Assembly: GCF_018614055.1 (NCBI RefSeq)
Contig: NZ_JAGGPB010000013.1
Span: 1-64,000 of the forward strand
Reading direction: 5' to 3'
Length of the DNA: 64,000 bases
Source: Streptomyces sp. ISL-98
Lineage (GTDB): Bacteria; Actinomycetota; Actinomycetes; Streptomycetales; Streptomycetaceae
How positions within the stretch are numbered: the stretch's first letter is position 1; each line of letters opens with the position of its first letter. The position numbers were made by a program, and so were the translations under genes. The notes under the pieces are model-generated. The model had not been told where the DNA came from. It searched no databases and saw only the letters and a program-made list of their open reading frames with translations. Shown here piece after piece: positions 16,145-23,475 of this stretch.

Positions 16145-16735
16145 ATGAGCATTCGGCACACTATGAAGGCCCGCAGGGCACTGACCGCGGTGGCGATCAC
16201 GACTGGCTTGGTTTTCACAGTGGCCGGTTGCGGCGGAGACGAAGAGAGCCCGTCCGACAACAGCAAGTCATCGTCCACTCCGCCCGCGAAGCAAGGGGAC
16301 GATGGAGAGAAGGAATCAAAGGCCCCAGAGCCCGATCAGGTGCTTGCGGAGGTCAAGGGCGGCAAGGACGTCACGCTGGTCATTTCCTCAGCGGTGCGGG
16401 ACCAGGGCGGCTTCCTCACGGTCTCCGGCAAGGTGACCAACGGCGGCAGTGCCATCTGGAGTGCGGACCAATGGCAGGGGAGTGAGAACGAGCTGGCTGG
16501 GAACGGCGCTTCCATGGCTGGCGCCAACTTGGTTTCCAAGACGGAGAAGAAGCGCTACCTCGTGCTTCGGGACACTGACGGCAAGTGCCTGTGCACTCGG
16601 TTCACGGGGCTCTCGCAGAATCAGTCGGCTGAGTGGTACGCGCAGTTCCCAGCGCCCTCTGCTTCCACCACTGAGGTTGACTTCCAGATCGCGGACATGC
16701 CGGCCGCGACCATCAAGATCACCGATGGCGAGTGA
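16145..16735 (+). CDS. Lipoprotein of the Tad locus
   Basis: A 196-residue predicted lipoprotein: a basic start, a hydrophobic stretch (ALTAVAITTGLVFTV) and lipobox VAGC, then an acidic Ser/Glu-rich linker and a beta-rich domain (residues about 70-196). The domain contains KCLCTRF, a CxC pair. The fold could be an Ig-like or DUF4352-like extracellular domain. ATG at 16145 follows AGGAAGAG; a TTG three bases earlier is an alternative. It is 32 bp after the TadG-like gene and 5 bp before the OmpA gene, so it is probably part of the cell-surface end of the pilus system. Confidence 0.82.
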   Translation: MSIRHTMKARRALTAVAITTGLVFTVAGCGGDEESPSDNSKSSSTPPAKQGDDGEKESKAPEPDQVLAEVKGGKDVTLVISSAVRDQGGFLTVSGKVTNGGSAIWSADQWQGSENELAGNGASMAGANLVSKTEKKRYLVLRDTDGKCLCTRFTGLSQNQSAEWYAQFPAPSASTTEVDFQIADMPAATIKITDGE

Positions 16736-16739
16736 CCCG

Positions 16740-17411
16740 ATGCCTCCCTTCCCTACCCTCACACGACCACGCCACCTGGCCGCGACCACGCTCGCCGTCG
16801 GCGTCCTCGTCGCCGGAATGAGCATGTTGCCGGTTTCCACTGCGCACGCGGACGAGACACCCAGCGCACCACCCGGCAGCCAGACCACTCAGAAGCCACC
16901 GGAGGTGGACGCGAACGCGCCCGGCCTCAAGCTGGCCGACGGGGCAACGCTCGCTCCCGCCCGCGTACTCGACATCAAGTCCGTAGTAGAAGACCTGGGC
17001 GGCGAGGAGCGTCGCGAAGACACCAACTCCGACGTCAAGTTCGCCCTCCAGGCCGAAGTCCTCTTCGGCAAGGACAGCGCGAAGCTGAATTCCGAGGCCG
17101 CGTCTCGTATCAAGGCCATCGCCGACGAGATCACCGCCCAGAAGGCGACCAAGATCCGTGTCTTCGGCTTCACCGACGACCTCGGCTCGTACGAACACGG
17201 CAAGGTGCTTTCCAAGAAGCGCGCGGACGCTGTCCAGCAGGAGCTGAACAAGTCCCTCGACTCGACCGTCACCTTCGAGATCCGCGGCTACAGCGAGGAC
17301 TATCCGATCGCCGACAACGACTCGGAAGAAGGCCGCAAGAAGAACCGCCGAGTGGAGGTCTCCTTCCCGCGCGGCGACGCGCCCGACGCCAGCCCGAGCA
17401 GCCAGACGTAG
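16740..17411 (+). CDS. Secreted OmpA-domain protein
   Basis: A 223-residue exported protein with a signal peptide (HLAATTLAVGVLVAGMSMLPVSTAHA) and a C-terminal OmpA/MotB peptidoglycan-binding domain. The domain carries EVLFGKDSAKLNSEA, TKIRVFGFTDDLGS, LSKKRADAVQQELN and RKKNRRVEVSF (residues about 105-215). OmpA domains bind diaminopimelate peptidoglycan, so this protein probably anchors the pilus complex to the wall. The ATG starts 5 bp after the lipoprotein stop. It is the last gene of the Tad run. Confidence 0.9.
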   Translation: MPPFPTLTRPRHLAATTLAVGVLVAGMSMLPVSTAHADETPSAPPGSQTTQKPPEVDANAPGLKLADGATLAPARVLDIKSVVEDLGGEERREDTNSDVKFALQAEVLFGKDSAKLNSEAASRIKAIADEITAQKATKIRVFGFTDDLGSYEHGKVLSKKRADAVQQELNKSLDSTVTFEIRGYSEDYPIADNDSEEGRKKNRRVEVSFPRGDAPDASPSSQT

Positions 17412-17498
17412 GGGCGACATCGGCGTGAGTGGGTTCTTGGGCCGCCGGGCGCGGCCGACGTCAGGTCGGCCGAGAGCGCGGCGGCCTTTCGCGTTGCC

Positions 17499-17915
17499 TC
17501 AGACGCCGACGGCTCGCACTCGATCGCCGCAGAGCTTGTTGATGTCGTCCACGTCCGAGGTGACGACAATCCGTGGACCTGTGTACCCCAGCGCTGTCGC
17601 TGCCACGACGGAGTCGATGGCGTACTTGTGTCCGTGGAGGTTCGCGTTGCGGAGCAGGTCGATGGCCTGCCACGTGATCGCCTCCGTGACAGGCAGCACT
17701 TCCAGGCGGGATACGTGCCACCGGAGCCGGTCCATGCGGATCTTCGAATGCCAGGCTTCGATCAGAGTCAGATTGCTGACGGCGACCAAGACGTCCTTGG
17801 ACTGAGCGGCGCGAATGAGCCCGGTGACCCGCGGATCGCTGTCGATGAACTTGCTTAGCCCCTCGGAGTCGAGGAGAACAATGCCGTGACTCAGCTGGCC
17901 TGCTCCGCGTCCCAC
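17499..17915 (-). CDS. PIN-domain toxin (VapC-like)
   Basis: A 138-residue PIN-domain protein, the expected size of VapC ribonucleases. The metal-binding acids are visible in VLLDSEGL, LIEAWHSK, YAIDSVVAATAL and TSDVDDI. The GTG at 17915 overlaps the antitoxin end by 25 bp, and GGGGACG precedes it, so the two are coupled. VapC toxins cleave specific tRNAs or rRNA; the target here is unknown. A deleted paralogue is present at 27339-27657. Confidence 0.85.
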   Translation of the reverse strand: MGRGAGQLSHGIVLLDSEGLSKFIDSDPRVTGLIRAAQSKDVLVAVSNLTLIEAWHSKIRMDRLRWHVSRLEVLPVTEAITWQAIDLLRNANLHGHKYAIDSVVAATALGYTGPRIVVTSDVDDINKLCGDRVRAVGV

Positions 17916-18220
17916 TCGGCGTCCCCCTCCGGCCTAGGCTCCGCGTGTTCTTGTGCGGACAATGCTTCAGCTTCCCGGAACATTTCTGCGGCCCATTCCT
18001 GGACGTCCGGGGAGGGCGGGCCGATCTCCGCCTCCTTGGCCTGTAGCAGCTCTTCCAGCAGGTCGCGCTGTATCTGCCGCTCGACGGCCGCGCTGATGTA
18101 GGCCGAGAAGCCACGGGCTCCGACGCGTGCCTTCACGGCCGCAATCCGGCCGGCCGGCATGGAGACGCTGACCTTCTGGGCGGGGCCCTCGTCCGGGCCG
18201 TACTGCGCGGGAGTGTCCAT
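17891..18220 (-). CDS. Antitoxin partner of PIN toxin
   Basis: A 109-residue protein. The N-terminal half (KVSVSMPAGRIAAVKARVGARGFSAYISAAVERQIQRDLL) has the pattern of a ribbon-helix-helix DNA-binding domain. The acidic Glu/Ala-rich C-terminal half would wrap the toxin. It lies directly upstream of and overlaps the PIN gene. The ATG at 18220 has a TACTCT box on the minus strand ending 6 nt upstream, indicating a leaderless transcript. Confidence 0.82.
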   Translation of the reverse strand: MDTPAQYGPDEGPAQKVSVSMPAGRIAAVKARVGARGFSAYISAAVERQIQRDLLEELLQAKEAEIGPPSPDVQEWAAEMFREAEALSAQEHAEPRPEGDAEWDAEQAS

Positions 18221-18226
18221 GAGGCG

Positions 18227-18250
18227 AGAGTAGCAAATTGTGTGGCAAAT
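18227..18250 (-). promoter_or_regulatory. Promoter and operator of VapBC-like pair
   Basis: On the minus strand TACTCT (18232-18227) is the -10. GCAAAT occurs twice on the plus strand, at 18233-18238 and 18245-18250, spaced 12 bp, the kind of direct repeat used by ribbon-helix-helix autoregulators. Confidence 0.5.
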
Positions 18251-18371
18251 GCTCTGTCGGGCGTCGAACGGGCTGAAGGACGAACAGCAGCGGCGCCTGG
18301 GGGAACTGGGTGTGAACCTGCTGAGCGCCGGACGGCCCGGTGGAGGTGCCGCCTGCGCATCTGCGGAATGA
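18243..18371 (+). pseudogene. Possible helicase-associated-domain gene remnant
   Basis: This frame reads ...LCRASNGLKDEQQRRLGELGVNLLSA... and then stops at 18371. The segment GLKDEQQRRLGELGV resembles the repeated helicase-associated domain of large Streptomyces helicase-like proteins. Nothing upstream continues the frame, so it would be a short relic. This is a weak assignment from motif memory alone. Confidence 0.3.
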
Positions 18372-18493
18372 GGTCGGAGTCAGTCCTTGCGCACGGCATC
18401 GGCACCACGGCTGGCGGGATTCTCATCGGCGTCGTGGCCAGCCCAGACCGGGGAGCCTTCCCCGGTACCCGTACTCGAGCGTGCGCGAGACGC

Positions 18494-18521
18494 AGTGGCC
18501 CCGCCCGAAGGCGGGGCCACT
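18494..18521. terminator. 12-bp perfect hairpin terminator
   Basis: AGTGGCCCCGCC (18494-18505) and GGCGGGGCCACT (18510-18521) form a perfect stem with a CGAA loop, 17 bp past the stop of the lipoprotein gene on the minus strand. Confidence 0.85.
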
Positions 18522-18537
18522 CTTCAAGAACGCGCGC

Positions 18538-19041
18538 TCATTCGGCGGTTTTCGCGATCCGCCAGGCGACCATGCCGGATGCCTTGGAGACTGCATCGAC
18601 GTCGATTGTGATCTCGCTAGGTGCGTCCTGTATGCGGGTGTGGGTGGCTGTGCCGTCGCACTCCAGATTCTTGACGGTCGGCTTGTCCTTGATCTGTACC
18701 GATAGCCGGGCTTGGCCGCTGCCGGCGCAGGCAACGCTCAGTTGGTAGGACTTCCCGCGCGTCAGCAGTGACTCGCGGTGAATGCCGTCGCTGAGTCGCT
18801 CCAGGCCCGATTCGAGGAACGCTGGATCGCCGGGAGTGATGGTGTCGAGGGCGGCCTCGGCCTGTTGCCCGAGCTTTTTGTCCACGGCTTCCCGCGACTG
18901 GCCTGTGGCCGTTGCGGTGGGCTTCGGCGTTGTGGGGTCGCTGGAGCTGTCGGATCCTGTGCATCCCGCGAGAAGGACAGCAGTCAGCGCACACGCCAGG
19001 GTGGTTGCTGCGGTGTCCAGGTGCCGTCGTGGAGAAGTCAT
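18538..19041 (-). CDS. Predicted lipoprotein of unknown function
   Basis: A 167-residue protein with a lipoprotein signal (hydrophobic AATTLACALTAVLLAG then Cys of AGCTGS), a Ser/Pro/Thr linker, and a domain of about 115 residues containing CAGSGQARLSVQIKDKPTVKNLECDG, which probably forms a disulfide-linked beta fold. I do not recognise the family. The ATG at 19041 is preferred over the longer frame because the lipoprotein signal begins there. It follows the XRE satellite operon on the same strand by about 60 bp. Confidence 0.75.
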   Translation of the reverse strand: MTSPRRHLDTAATTLACALTAVLLAGCTGSDSSSDPTTPKPTATATGQSREAVDKKLGQQAEAALDTITPGDPAFLESGLERLSDGIHRESLLTRGKSYQLSVACAGSGQARLSVQIKDKPTVKNLECDGTATHTRIQDAPSEITIDVDAVSKASGMVAWRIAKTAE

Positions 19042-19102
19042 GAGCTCGTTTCCCAGTACTTCCAGCCGGTTTCCTTGGTGGGCAGCGTGGCCTTGCCCTT
19101 CA

Positions 19103-19294
19103 TCAGAGCAGGTGGTCGGCCTTGCCGGCCTTGATGTCACGGATCATGTTACGCAGAGCCTCGTGGCTGTCGGTGAGGTAGCGGTCCTCCTCGCCGAGGA
19201 TGGCGATGTAGCCGTTGCCTTGCCCGTCTATTCCGAGGCGGAAGCAAGAGTTTCCCTCACCGCAGAATGGTTCATCCCAGTGGATCTCTGACAT
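19103..19294 (-). CDS. Small partner protein of the XRE regulator
   Basis: A 63-residue acidic protein (CGEGNSCFRLGIDGQGNGYI ... ALRNMIRDIKAGKADHLL). It occupies the place that DUF397 proteins usually take, 12 bp after an XRE/DUF5753 regulator, and the FCGEGNSCF segment recalls the DUF397 core. It is probably the cognate small partner that sequesters the regulator. It is too short for firm family assignment. Confidence 0.75.
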   Translation of the reverse strand: MSEIHWDEPFCGEGNSCFRLGIDGQGNGYIAILGEEDRYLTDSHEALRNMIRDIKAGKADHLL

Positions 19295-19306
19295 CGATTC
19301 GTCCCC

Positions 19307-20158
19307 TCAAAGTTGGCGCACGATTGTGCGGATGAAGTCCCGCGAGTCCTGTGGGGACAGCGCGATGTTTTCCATCCAGTCAATGTGGGCCCGGTACTTC
19401 GCCAACTGCGTGTCCGAGTAAAGGAAGTCGGGCCCGTGCGAGTTGTCGATCTGGACGGTGTCGAGCTGCGGCACAGGACCCTCCGCGTACAGGACCGTCT
19501 GCCCGGCACCAGGGAACGCCCCGGCTTCAAAGGGGAGGACCAGCAGCGTGATGTTCTCCTGCTCGGACTTCTTCAGCAGGTGATCGAGCTGGGCCTGCGC
19601 GACGGTCCGCCCTCCGAACTGCATCCGCAGCGCGGCCTCGTGCACGATGCCTGTGTACGCGGGCGGGGTGTCGCTGTCCAGAACCTGCTGGCGCTCTACG
19701 CGATGGGCGAGCCGCAGGGCGATCTCGTGCTCCGGCAACTGCGGGATGACGACCCGGAATACGGCGAGCGCATGGTCCGAGGTCTGCAGCAGGCCCGGCA
19801 TGTGTACGGAGTACGCGGCCCTCATTCGTACGGAGAAGGCCTCCAATTCGGCGATGTCCAGGAGCCCTTGCGGCAAAGTGCCTCTGTACCGCTCCCACCA
19901 GCCACGCTTGCGGGGCTGGGCCATCTCCACCAGGGCGTCGACATACGGCTCATCCGTGCAATCACAGTTGCAGGCCAACGTGCGCAGCCGATCGGGGCTG
20001 ATCGCCCGAATCCCCGACTCGATGTTGGAGATCTTGCCCCGGTCAACGCCAAGCAGCCCGGCCGCGAACTCGGCCGAAACGTCCGCTGACGTGCGCATCT
20101 TGCGAACCTCGGCCCCAAGTCGCTTCTGACGTTCTGTGGGAGACGTCCTCGCTGCCAT
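19307..20158 (-). CDS. XRE/DUF5753 helix-turn-helix regulator
   Basis: A 283-residue regulator. The N-terminal XRE HTH is LGAEVRKMRTSADVSAEFAA with LLGVDRGKISNIESGIRAI (about residues 14-60). The C-terminal DUF5753 domain includes MPGLLQTSDHALAVFR, HEAALRMQFGG and LLVLPFEAGAFPGAGQTV. These proteins form a Streptomyces-specific developmental regulatory family encoded with a small DUF397-like protein and often a HATPase gene, both of which are present here. It is divergent from the ATP-binding protein at 20445. The 286-bp gap between them holds no clear operator. Confidence 0.93.
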   Translation of the reverse strand: MAARTSPTERQKRLGAEVRKMRTSADVSAEFAAGLLGVDRGKISNIESGIRAISPDRLRTLACNCDCTDEPYVDALVEMAQPRKRGWWERYRGTLPQGLLDIAELEAFSVRMRAAYSVHMPGLLQTSDHALAVFRVVIPQLPEHEIALRLAHRVERQQVLDSDTPPAYTGIVHEAALRMQFGGRTVAQAQLDHLLKKSEQENITLLVLPFEAGAFPGAGQTVLYAEGPVPQLDTVQIDNSHGPDFLYSDTQLAKYRAHIDWMENIALSPQDSRDFIRTIVRQL

Positions 20159-20444
20159 GCCGTTCCCTTCCGCGTGCGGTCGTGTGCAGTCTGCCGCCTA
20201 CGCGTGCGATGGGGCCACGAAAGGGTGCAGTTTCCACAATCGGAAGGCCAAATTAACCACCTGCCCTACATTGGGTGATGCACCGCTCACGTTCCGATGA
20301 GTTGCGAAGTGCATCGCGCGGTCCTGCCCGCAACCTCCTTCCCTGGGAGGGGCGGTCCCGCGTCAGGGAGACAGGCCACCACTCATCACCGGTCCCGTAC
20401 CACCGCGTGAGCACCCGCCCCCACCAAGGGAGTCGACGCAGACC

Positions 20445-20927
20445 ATGCCTCCGTACATCCGCACCGCACTCTGCCCCGTCAGCGCCGAGCCTCGGCCCGG
20501 TCCGTACCTGCGGCGCCGCCGCCCCGGCGACGGGCTCGCGCTTAGCCTCACCGTGCCCTGCGTACCCCGAAGCGCCGCCATCGTCCGTAACGCGATGACG
20601 TCCGCACTGCACGCCCACAGCCTCGACCGCTACGGCCTGCCCGCGACAGTCGTTGCAACCGAACTCGTGTCAACTGCAACGAAGTTGACGCCCGAGGAGG
20701 ACCTCTACCTCTCCCTCCGCCACCGCGACAACGCACTCCGTCTGGTCGTCTGGGATCAGCACCCGCATCACGCCAGCCCCGTCGCGGTATCCCTCTGCGA
20801 GGAACGGCGGCGACGTTCCCTCTGGCTGCTCGCTGCGGTGGTTGAGGACTGGGGTGGCGACTGGGGTGTCGGCGACGCGCGGCCGCCGCACAGCGGTACG
20901 AAGTCCTGGGTCTTACTGCCCGGTTGA
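20445..20927 (+). CDS. RsbW-like ATP-binding protein
   Basis: A 160-residue GHKL ATPase-fold protein of the anti-sigma-factor-like group common in Streptomyces. The helix SAAIVRNAMTSALHAHSLD leads to the N-box-like VVATELVSTATKL (the usual EL..NA Asn is Thr here), then LRLVVWDQ and a C-terminal GTKSWVLL strand. The G1/G2 region is degraded (HPHHASPV), so ATP binding is doubtful. It is the third component of the XRE/DUF5753-DUF397 satellite set, transcribed divergently. Confidence 0.82.
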   Translation: MPPYIRTALCPVSAEPRPGPYLRRRRPGDGLALSLTVPCVPRSAAIVRNAMTSALHAHSLDRYGLPATVVATELVSTATKLTPEEDLYLSLRHRDNALRLVVWDQHPHHASPVAVSLCEERRRRSLWLLAAVVEDWGGDWGVGDARPPHSGTKSWVLLPG

Positions 20928-21040
20928 TCACCGCGCACTGCATCAGCATGGCTGGTCCGCAGCGCAATCGGCGCGGTGTCGCGGACCGGCCATACGCGTA
21001 AACCCTCGTGCGTACGCACCCCAACCGGCATGATCGGCCA

Positions 21041-21556
21041 ATGACTTGGACCGCACCTGACGCAATCCGCACCGACGGCCCCCTCGCAGCGAACGAGCGC
21101 GTCATGCTCGAAGGGTTCCTCGGCTGGTACCGCAGCACGCTGCTGCAGAAGTGCGCCGGCCTTACGGGCGAGCAGCTCGCCGTCGCATCCGTACCGCCGT
21201 CCAATCTCACCCTGCTCGGGATCCTCCGCCACATGGCGAAGGTCGAACGTATCTGGTTCCGCCAGAGGTTCGCCGGTGAGGCGCTCGACCCGATGTACGA
21301 CCCGGCGCAGGGCAAGGACGCCGACTTCGAGGCCCTGGAACCGGCGAAGGCCGACGACGACTACGCCCGGCTTGTCGAGGAGTGCCGCCTGGCGGACGCG
21401 GCTGCCGCAGGGGCGTCGCTCGACGACACCTTCACGCACGGCGGCGAGGTGTACTCGCTGCGCCTCGTCTACATCCACATGATCGCGGAGTACGCACGCC
21501 ACATCGGCCACGCCGACCTGCTGCGCGAACGCGTCGACGGCGTTACAGGAGCCTGA
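21041..21556 (+). CDS. DinB/DUF664 family protein
   Basis: A 171-residue four-helix protein of the DinB superfamily, in which three His side chains usually bind a metal. The candidates are LRHMAKVERIW and the C-terminal VYIHMIAEYARHIGHADLLRER. Some relatives are mycothiol- or bacillithiol-dependent transferases, but that activity is not shown by sequence. CATGAT at 21029-21034 ends 6 nt before the ATG, suggesting a leaderless mRNA. The gene is convergent with the TetR gene that follows. Confidence 0.88.
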   Translation: MTWTAPDAIRTDGPLAANERVMLEGFLGWYRSTLLQKCAGLTGEQLAVASVPPSNLTLLGILRHMAKVERIWFRQRFAGEALDPMYDPAQGKDADFEALEPAKADDDYARLVEECRLADAAAAGASLDDTFTHGGEVYSLRLVYIHMIAEYARHIGHADLLRERVDGVTGA

Positions 21557-21571
21557 CGGCGCCGGGGGCGA

Positions 21572-22204
21572 TCAGCGGTTCGTCGCGTCGGGACGGGCCC
21601 GCGTGCTGAACGCGCCGGCGCGCGTGGCGTGGTAGGTGGCTTCGGCGCTGGTGTGGGCGAGGTGGGCGTCGATGGGGCGGCGGATGATGAGGAGGCGGTA
21701 GTAGAAGGGTGCGCTCAGTGCGGCGATGACGGCGGTGGCATCGGTGTCCGGAGGGAGTTCACCCCGGGCGATCGCGTGGTGCACGAGCTGGGTCACGTGC
21801 TGGATGCGGGCGGCGAAGGCGTCGCCGACGATCCGGCCGAGGTTCGGGTCGTGGGCCGCTGCGGCGACGATGCCTTCGATGAGGTTGCGGTTGCGCCGTG
21901 TTGCGTGGAAGGCGGCGATCACCCGAGCCAGTTCGTGCAGGTCCTGGCGGAAGTCGCCCGTGTCCGGGGTCGGAATCGTCGTGCTGTGCTGGGCCAGCAG
22001 GTCGGCGATGACCCCTTCGACCGTGCGCCAGCGCCTGCGGATGGTGGACACGTGGACGCCGGAGCGCTGGGCGAGCCTGTCCAGGGTGAGTGCTCCGAAG
22101 CCCTGGGTGTCGAGTTCGTCGAAGGCGGCAGCCAGCACGGCGGCTCGGGTGCGGGCCGTGCGTCCGCCGGGGCGGGTCGAGCCATGAGGGGGTCGCTCTG
22201 TCAT
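21572..22204 (-). CDS. TetR family transcriptional regulator
   Basis: A 210-residue TetR regulator with HTH VLAAAFDELDTQGFGALTLDRLAQ / RSGVHVSTIRRRWRTVEGVI (residues about 20-65). The C-terminal domain resembles the TetR_C_11 type (FRQDLHELARVIAAFHATRRN...FYYRLLIIRRPID). The ATG at 22204 replaces a longer open frame. Its likely operator is the TAATGCGC-type palindrome in the gap to the secreted protein at 22483. Only 15 bp separate its 3' end from the convergent DinB gene. Confidence 0.92.
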   Translation of the reverse strand: MTERPPHGSTRPGGRTARTRAAVLAAAFDELDTQGFGALTLDRLAQRSGVHVSTIRRRWRTVEGVIADLLAQHSTTIPTPDTGDFRQDLHELARVIAAFHATRRNRNLIEGIVAAAAHDPNLGRIVGDAFAARIQHVTQLVHHAIARGELPPDTDATAVIAALSAPFYYRLLIIRRPIDAHLAHTSAEATYHATRAGAFSTRARPDATNR

Positions 22205-22270
22205 CGTCCTGGGTCGCCTGGTCGCCGGGGTGCGCTGGCCGTTTCGTGACCGAACTCGTCCCGCCCAACT

Positions 22271-22385
22271 TAATGCGCACGAGACCTTCACTCGACATTC
22301 CGCTGTCCCGGGAGAGCGGACATTGCATGGCGTGAACACGCTCAGGTAGCGTGGCGAACGTCTTAATGCGCGTTCGCGCGCATTA
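22271..22385. promoter_or_regulatory. Candidate TetR operators
   Basis: TAATGCGCG (22364-22372) and CGCGCATTA (22377-22385) form a perfect 9-bp inverted repeat with spacer TTCG. A further TAATGCGC lies at 22271-22278. These sit between the TetR start and the divergent secreted-protein gene, so the palindrome may control both. Confidence 0.6.
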
Positions 22386-22482
22386 TGGCGAACCAACGGG
22401 GCCTCGCACGCCCTCACAGCTCACAGCCTGGAGCTGGGGCTGGAGCTGGAAGGGCGTGCGAGGGATGCAAAGGAGTTACACC

Positions 22483-22869
22483 ATGCGAAAGGGTCGGGCA
22501 CTCGTAGTCTTGAGTGCGGCGTTCGCCACCGTCCTGCTTCTCCCTGGGACAAGCAGCGCCGGAACGAACAGCGGCTGGGTCTACACCAGCGATTGGGACC
22601 CGGGTGGCCAGGCGGCATTCGGGCACTCCGGGGACTACCTGAAGGTCTGCGACGAGCAGTCCGACGGGTACAACGTCCGGGTTCATCTGTTCAAGATGAG
22701 CGATTTGGGGGACATCGCCACGCTCAAGACGACCGGTGGCTACCAGGACTGCGTCACCGTGAGCTTCGCGAGCAGGGTTCCCGAGAACATCCGTGTAGGC
22801 ATCAGGGTGTCTCTCGTGAAGAACGGCAACGAGAGCTTCCACGGCCGGAAGTGGGACCTCATCTCATAG
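22483..22869 (+). CDS. Small secreted protein of unknown function
   Basis: A 128-residue exported protein. The signal peptide is KGRALVVLSAAFATVLLLPG with cleavage near SSAGTNS. The mature part of about 100 residues is beta-rich, with two cysteines (LKVCDEQ and YQDCVTV) that can pair. It resembles other small Streptomyces extracellular proteins with a DYLKVCDEQSDGYNV motif, but no activity is known. AAAGGAG precedes the ATG. A strong terminator follows immediately. Confidence 0.82.
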   Translation: MRKGRALVVLSAAFATVLLLPGTSSAGTNSGWVYTSDWDPGGQAAFGHSGDYLKVCDEQSDGYNVRVHLFKMSDLGDIATLKTTGGYQDCVTVSFASRVPENIRVGIRVSLVKNGNESFHGRKWDLIS

Positions 22870-22887
22870 CGCGGGCGGGCAGATCGA

Positions 22888-22926
22888 CAGGAAGGGCCGT
22901 ACGGGGGACGGCCCTTCCTGTTTTTT
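22888..22926 (+). terminator. Rho-independent terminator with T tract
   Basis: CAGGAAGGGCCGT (22888-22900) and ACGGCCCTTCCTG (22908-22920) form a perfect 13-bp stem with a 7-nt loop, followed by six T. It ends the secreted-protein transcript and faces the convergent NTF2-like gene. Confidence 0.93.
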
Positions 22927-22927
22927 G

Positions 22928-23362
22928 CTACCGGCCTGCCGGGTCGGGAACGAGCCCGTCGGCCACCAGGCCTGCCAGCACCGCCGCCCCCAGGGCGTGA
23001 ACGGCGGACTGCGGGCGCACCATCACGGTGAACTCCTTGATCAGGCCCGCCTCGTCGAAGTGCAGCAGGTCGATTCCGTGGATCGCCTTGCCGTCCACCA
23101 CGGTCCTGAAGAGCAGCACGGCGGACGGGCTCTCCGTGCCGTCCGCACTCGTCTCGGCTGTGCCGCCGAACTCCCCGACGTACCGGAAATCCTCGAAGGT
23201 GCGCAGTAGTACGCCGAAGAGCCCCATCACCATCGGCCTGCCTTCGAAGGGCGTGAACTTCACCGGGCTGTAGAGGCGGATGTCCGGCGTGAACAGGCCC
23301 TCCAGCGCCGCGAGATCACCCTTCTCGACCGCGGTGCGGAAGCGTTCGACGGTCTTCTCCAT
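22928..23362 (-). CDS. NTF2/SnoaL-like protein
   Basis: A 144-residue alpha+beta cone-fold protein of the SnoaL/NTF2-like superfamily. It opens with VERFRTAVEKGDLAALEGLFTPDIRLYSP, then FEGRPMVMGLFGVLLRTFEDFRY and HGIDLLHFDEAGLIKEFTVMVRP. Members are isomerases, hydrolases or ligand binders; no catalytic assignment is possible. The ATG at 23362 has GGTGAGG upstream. It is divergent from a PadR gene across a 34-bp near-perfect palindrome, so it is probably repressed by that regulator. Confidence 0.85.
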   Translation of the reverse strand: MEKTVERFRTAVEKGDLAALEGLFTPDIRLYSPVKFTPFEGRPMVMGLFGVLLRTFEDFRYVGEFGGTAETSADGTESPSAVLLFRTVVDGKAIHGIDLLHFDEAGLIKEFTVMVRPQSAVHALGAAVLAGLVADGLVPDPAGR

Positions 23363-23385
23363 GAACCTCACCCCAAACTTCCCAC

Positions 23386-23419
23386 TACTCAAGAATCTGA
23401 CTAGTCACTTTCTTGAGTA
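23386..23419. promoter_or_regulatory. 34-bp concentric palindrome, PadR operator
   Basis: TACTCAAGAA (23386-23395) and TTCTTGAGTA (23410-23419) are perfect arms around the perfect palindrome TGACTAGTCA (23398-23407), sharing one centre; only the 2-nt spacers fail to pair. It lies between the divergent NTF2-like and PadR genes. Confidence 0.75.
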
Positions 23420-23475
23420 TGATGATGCAGAGGTCGACGCAGAAATGGAAGACGGAAGAGGGGGACGGGGATCCG

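Noticed and set aside
18242..18748. 168-codon plus-strand frame
   Set aside because: It runs through the 18494-18521 terminator and antisense to the lipoprotein gene, with no ribosome site or domain.
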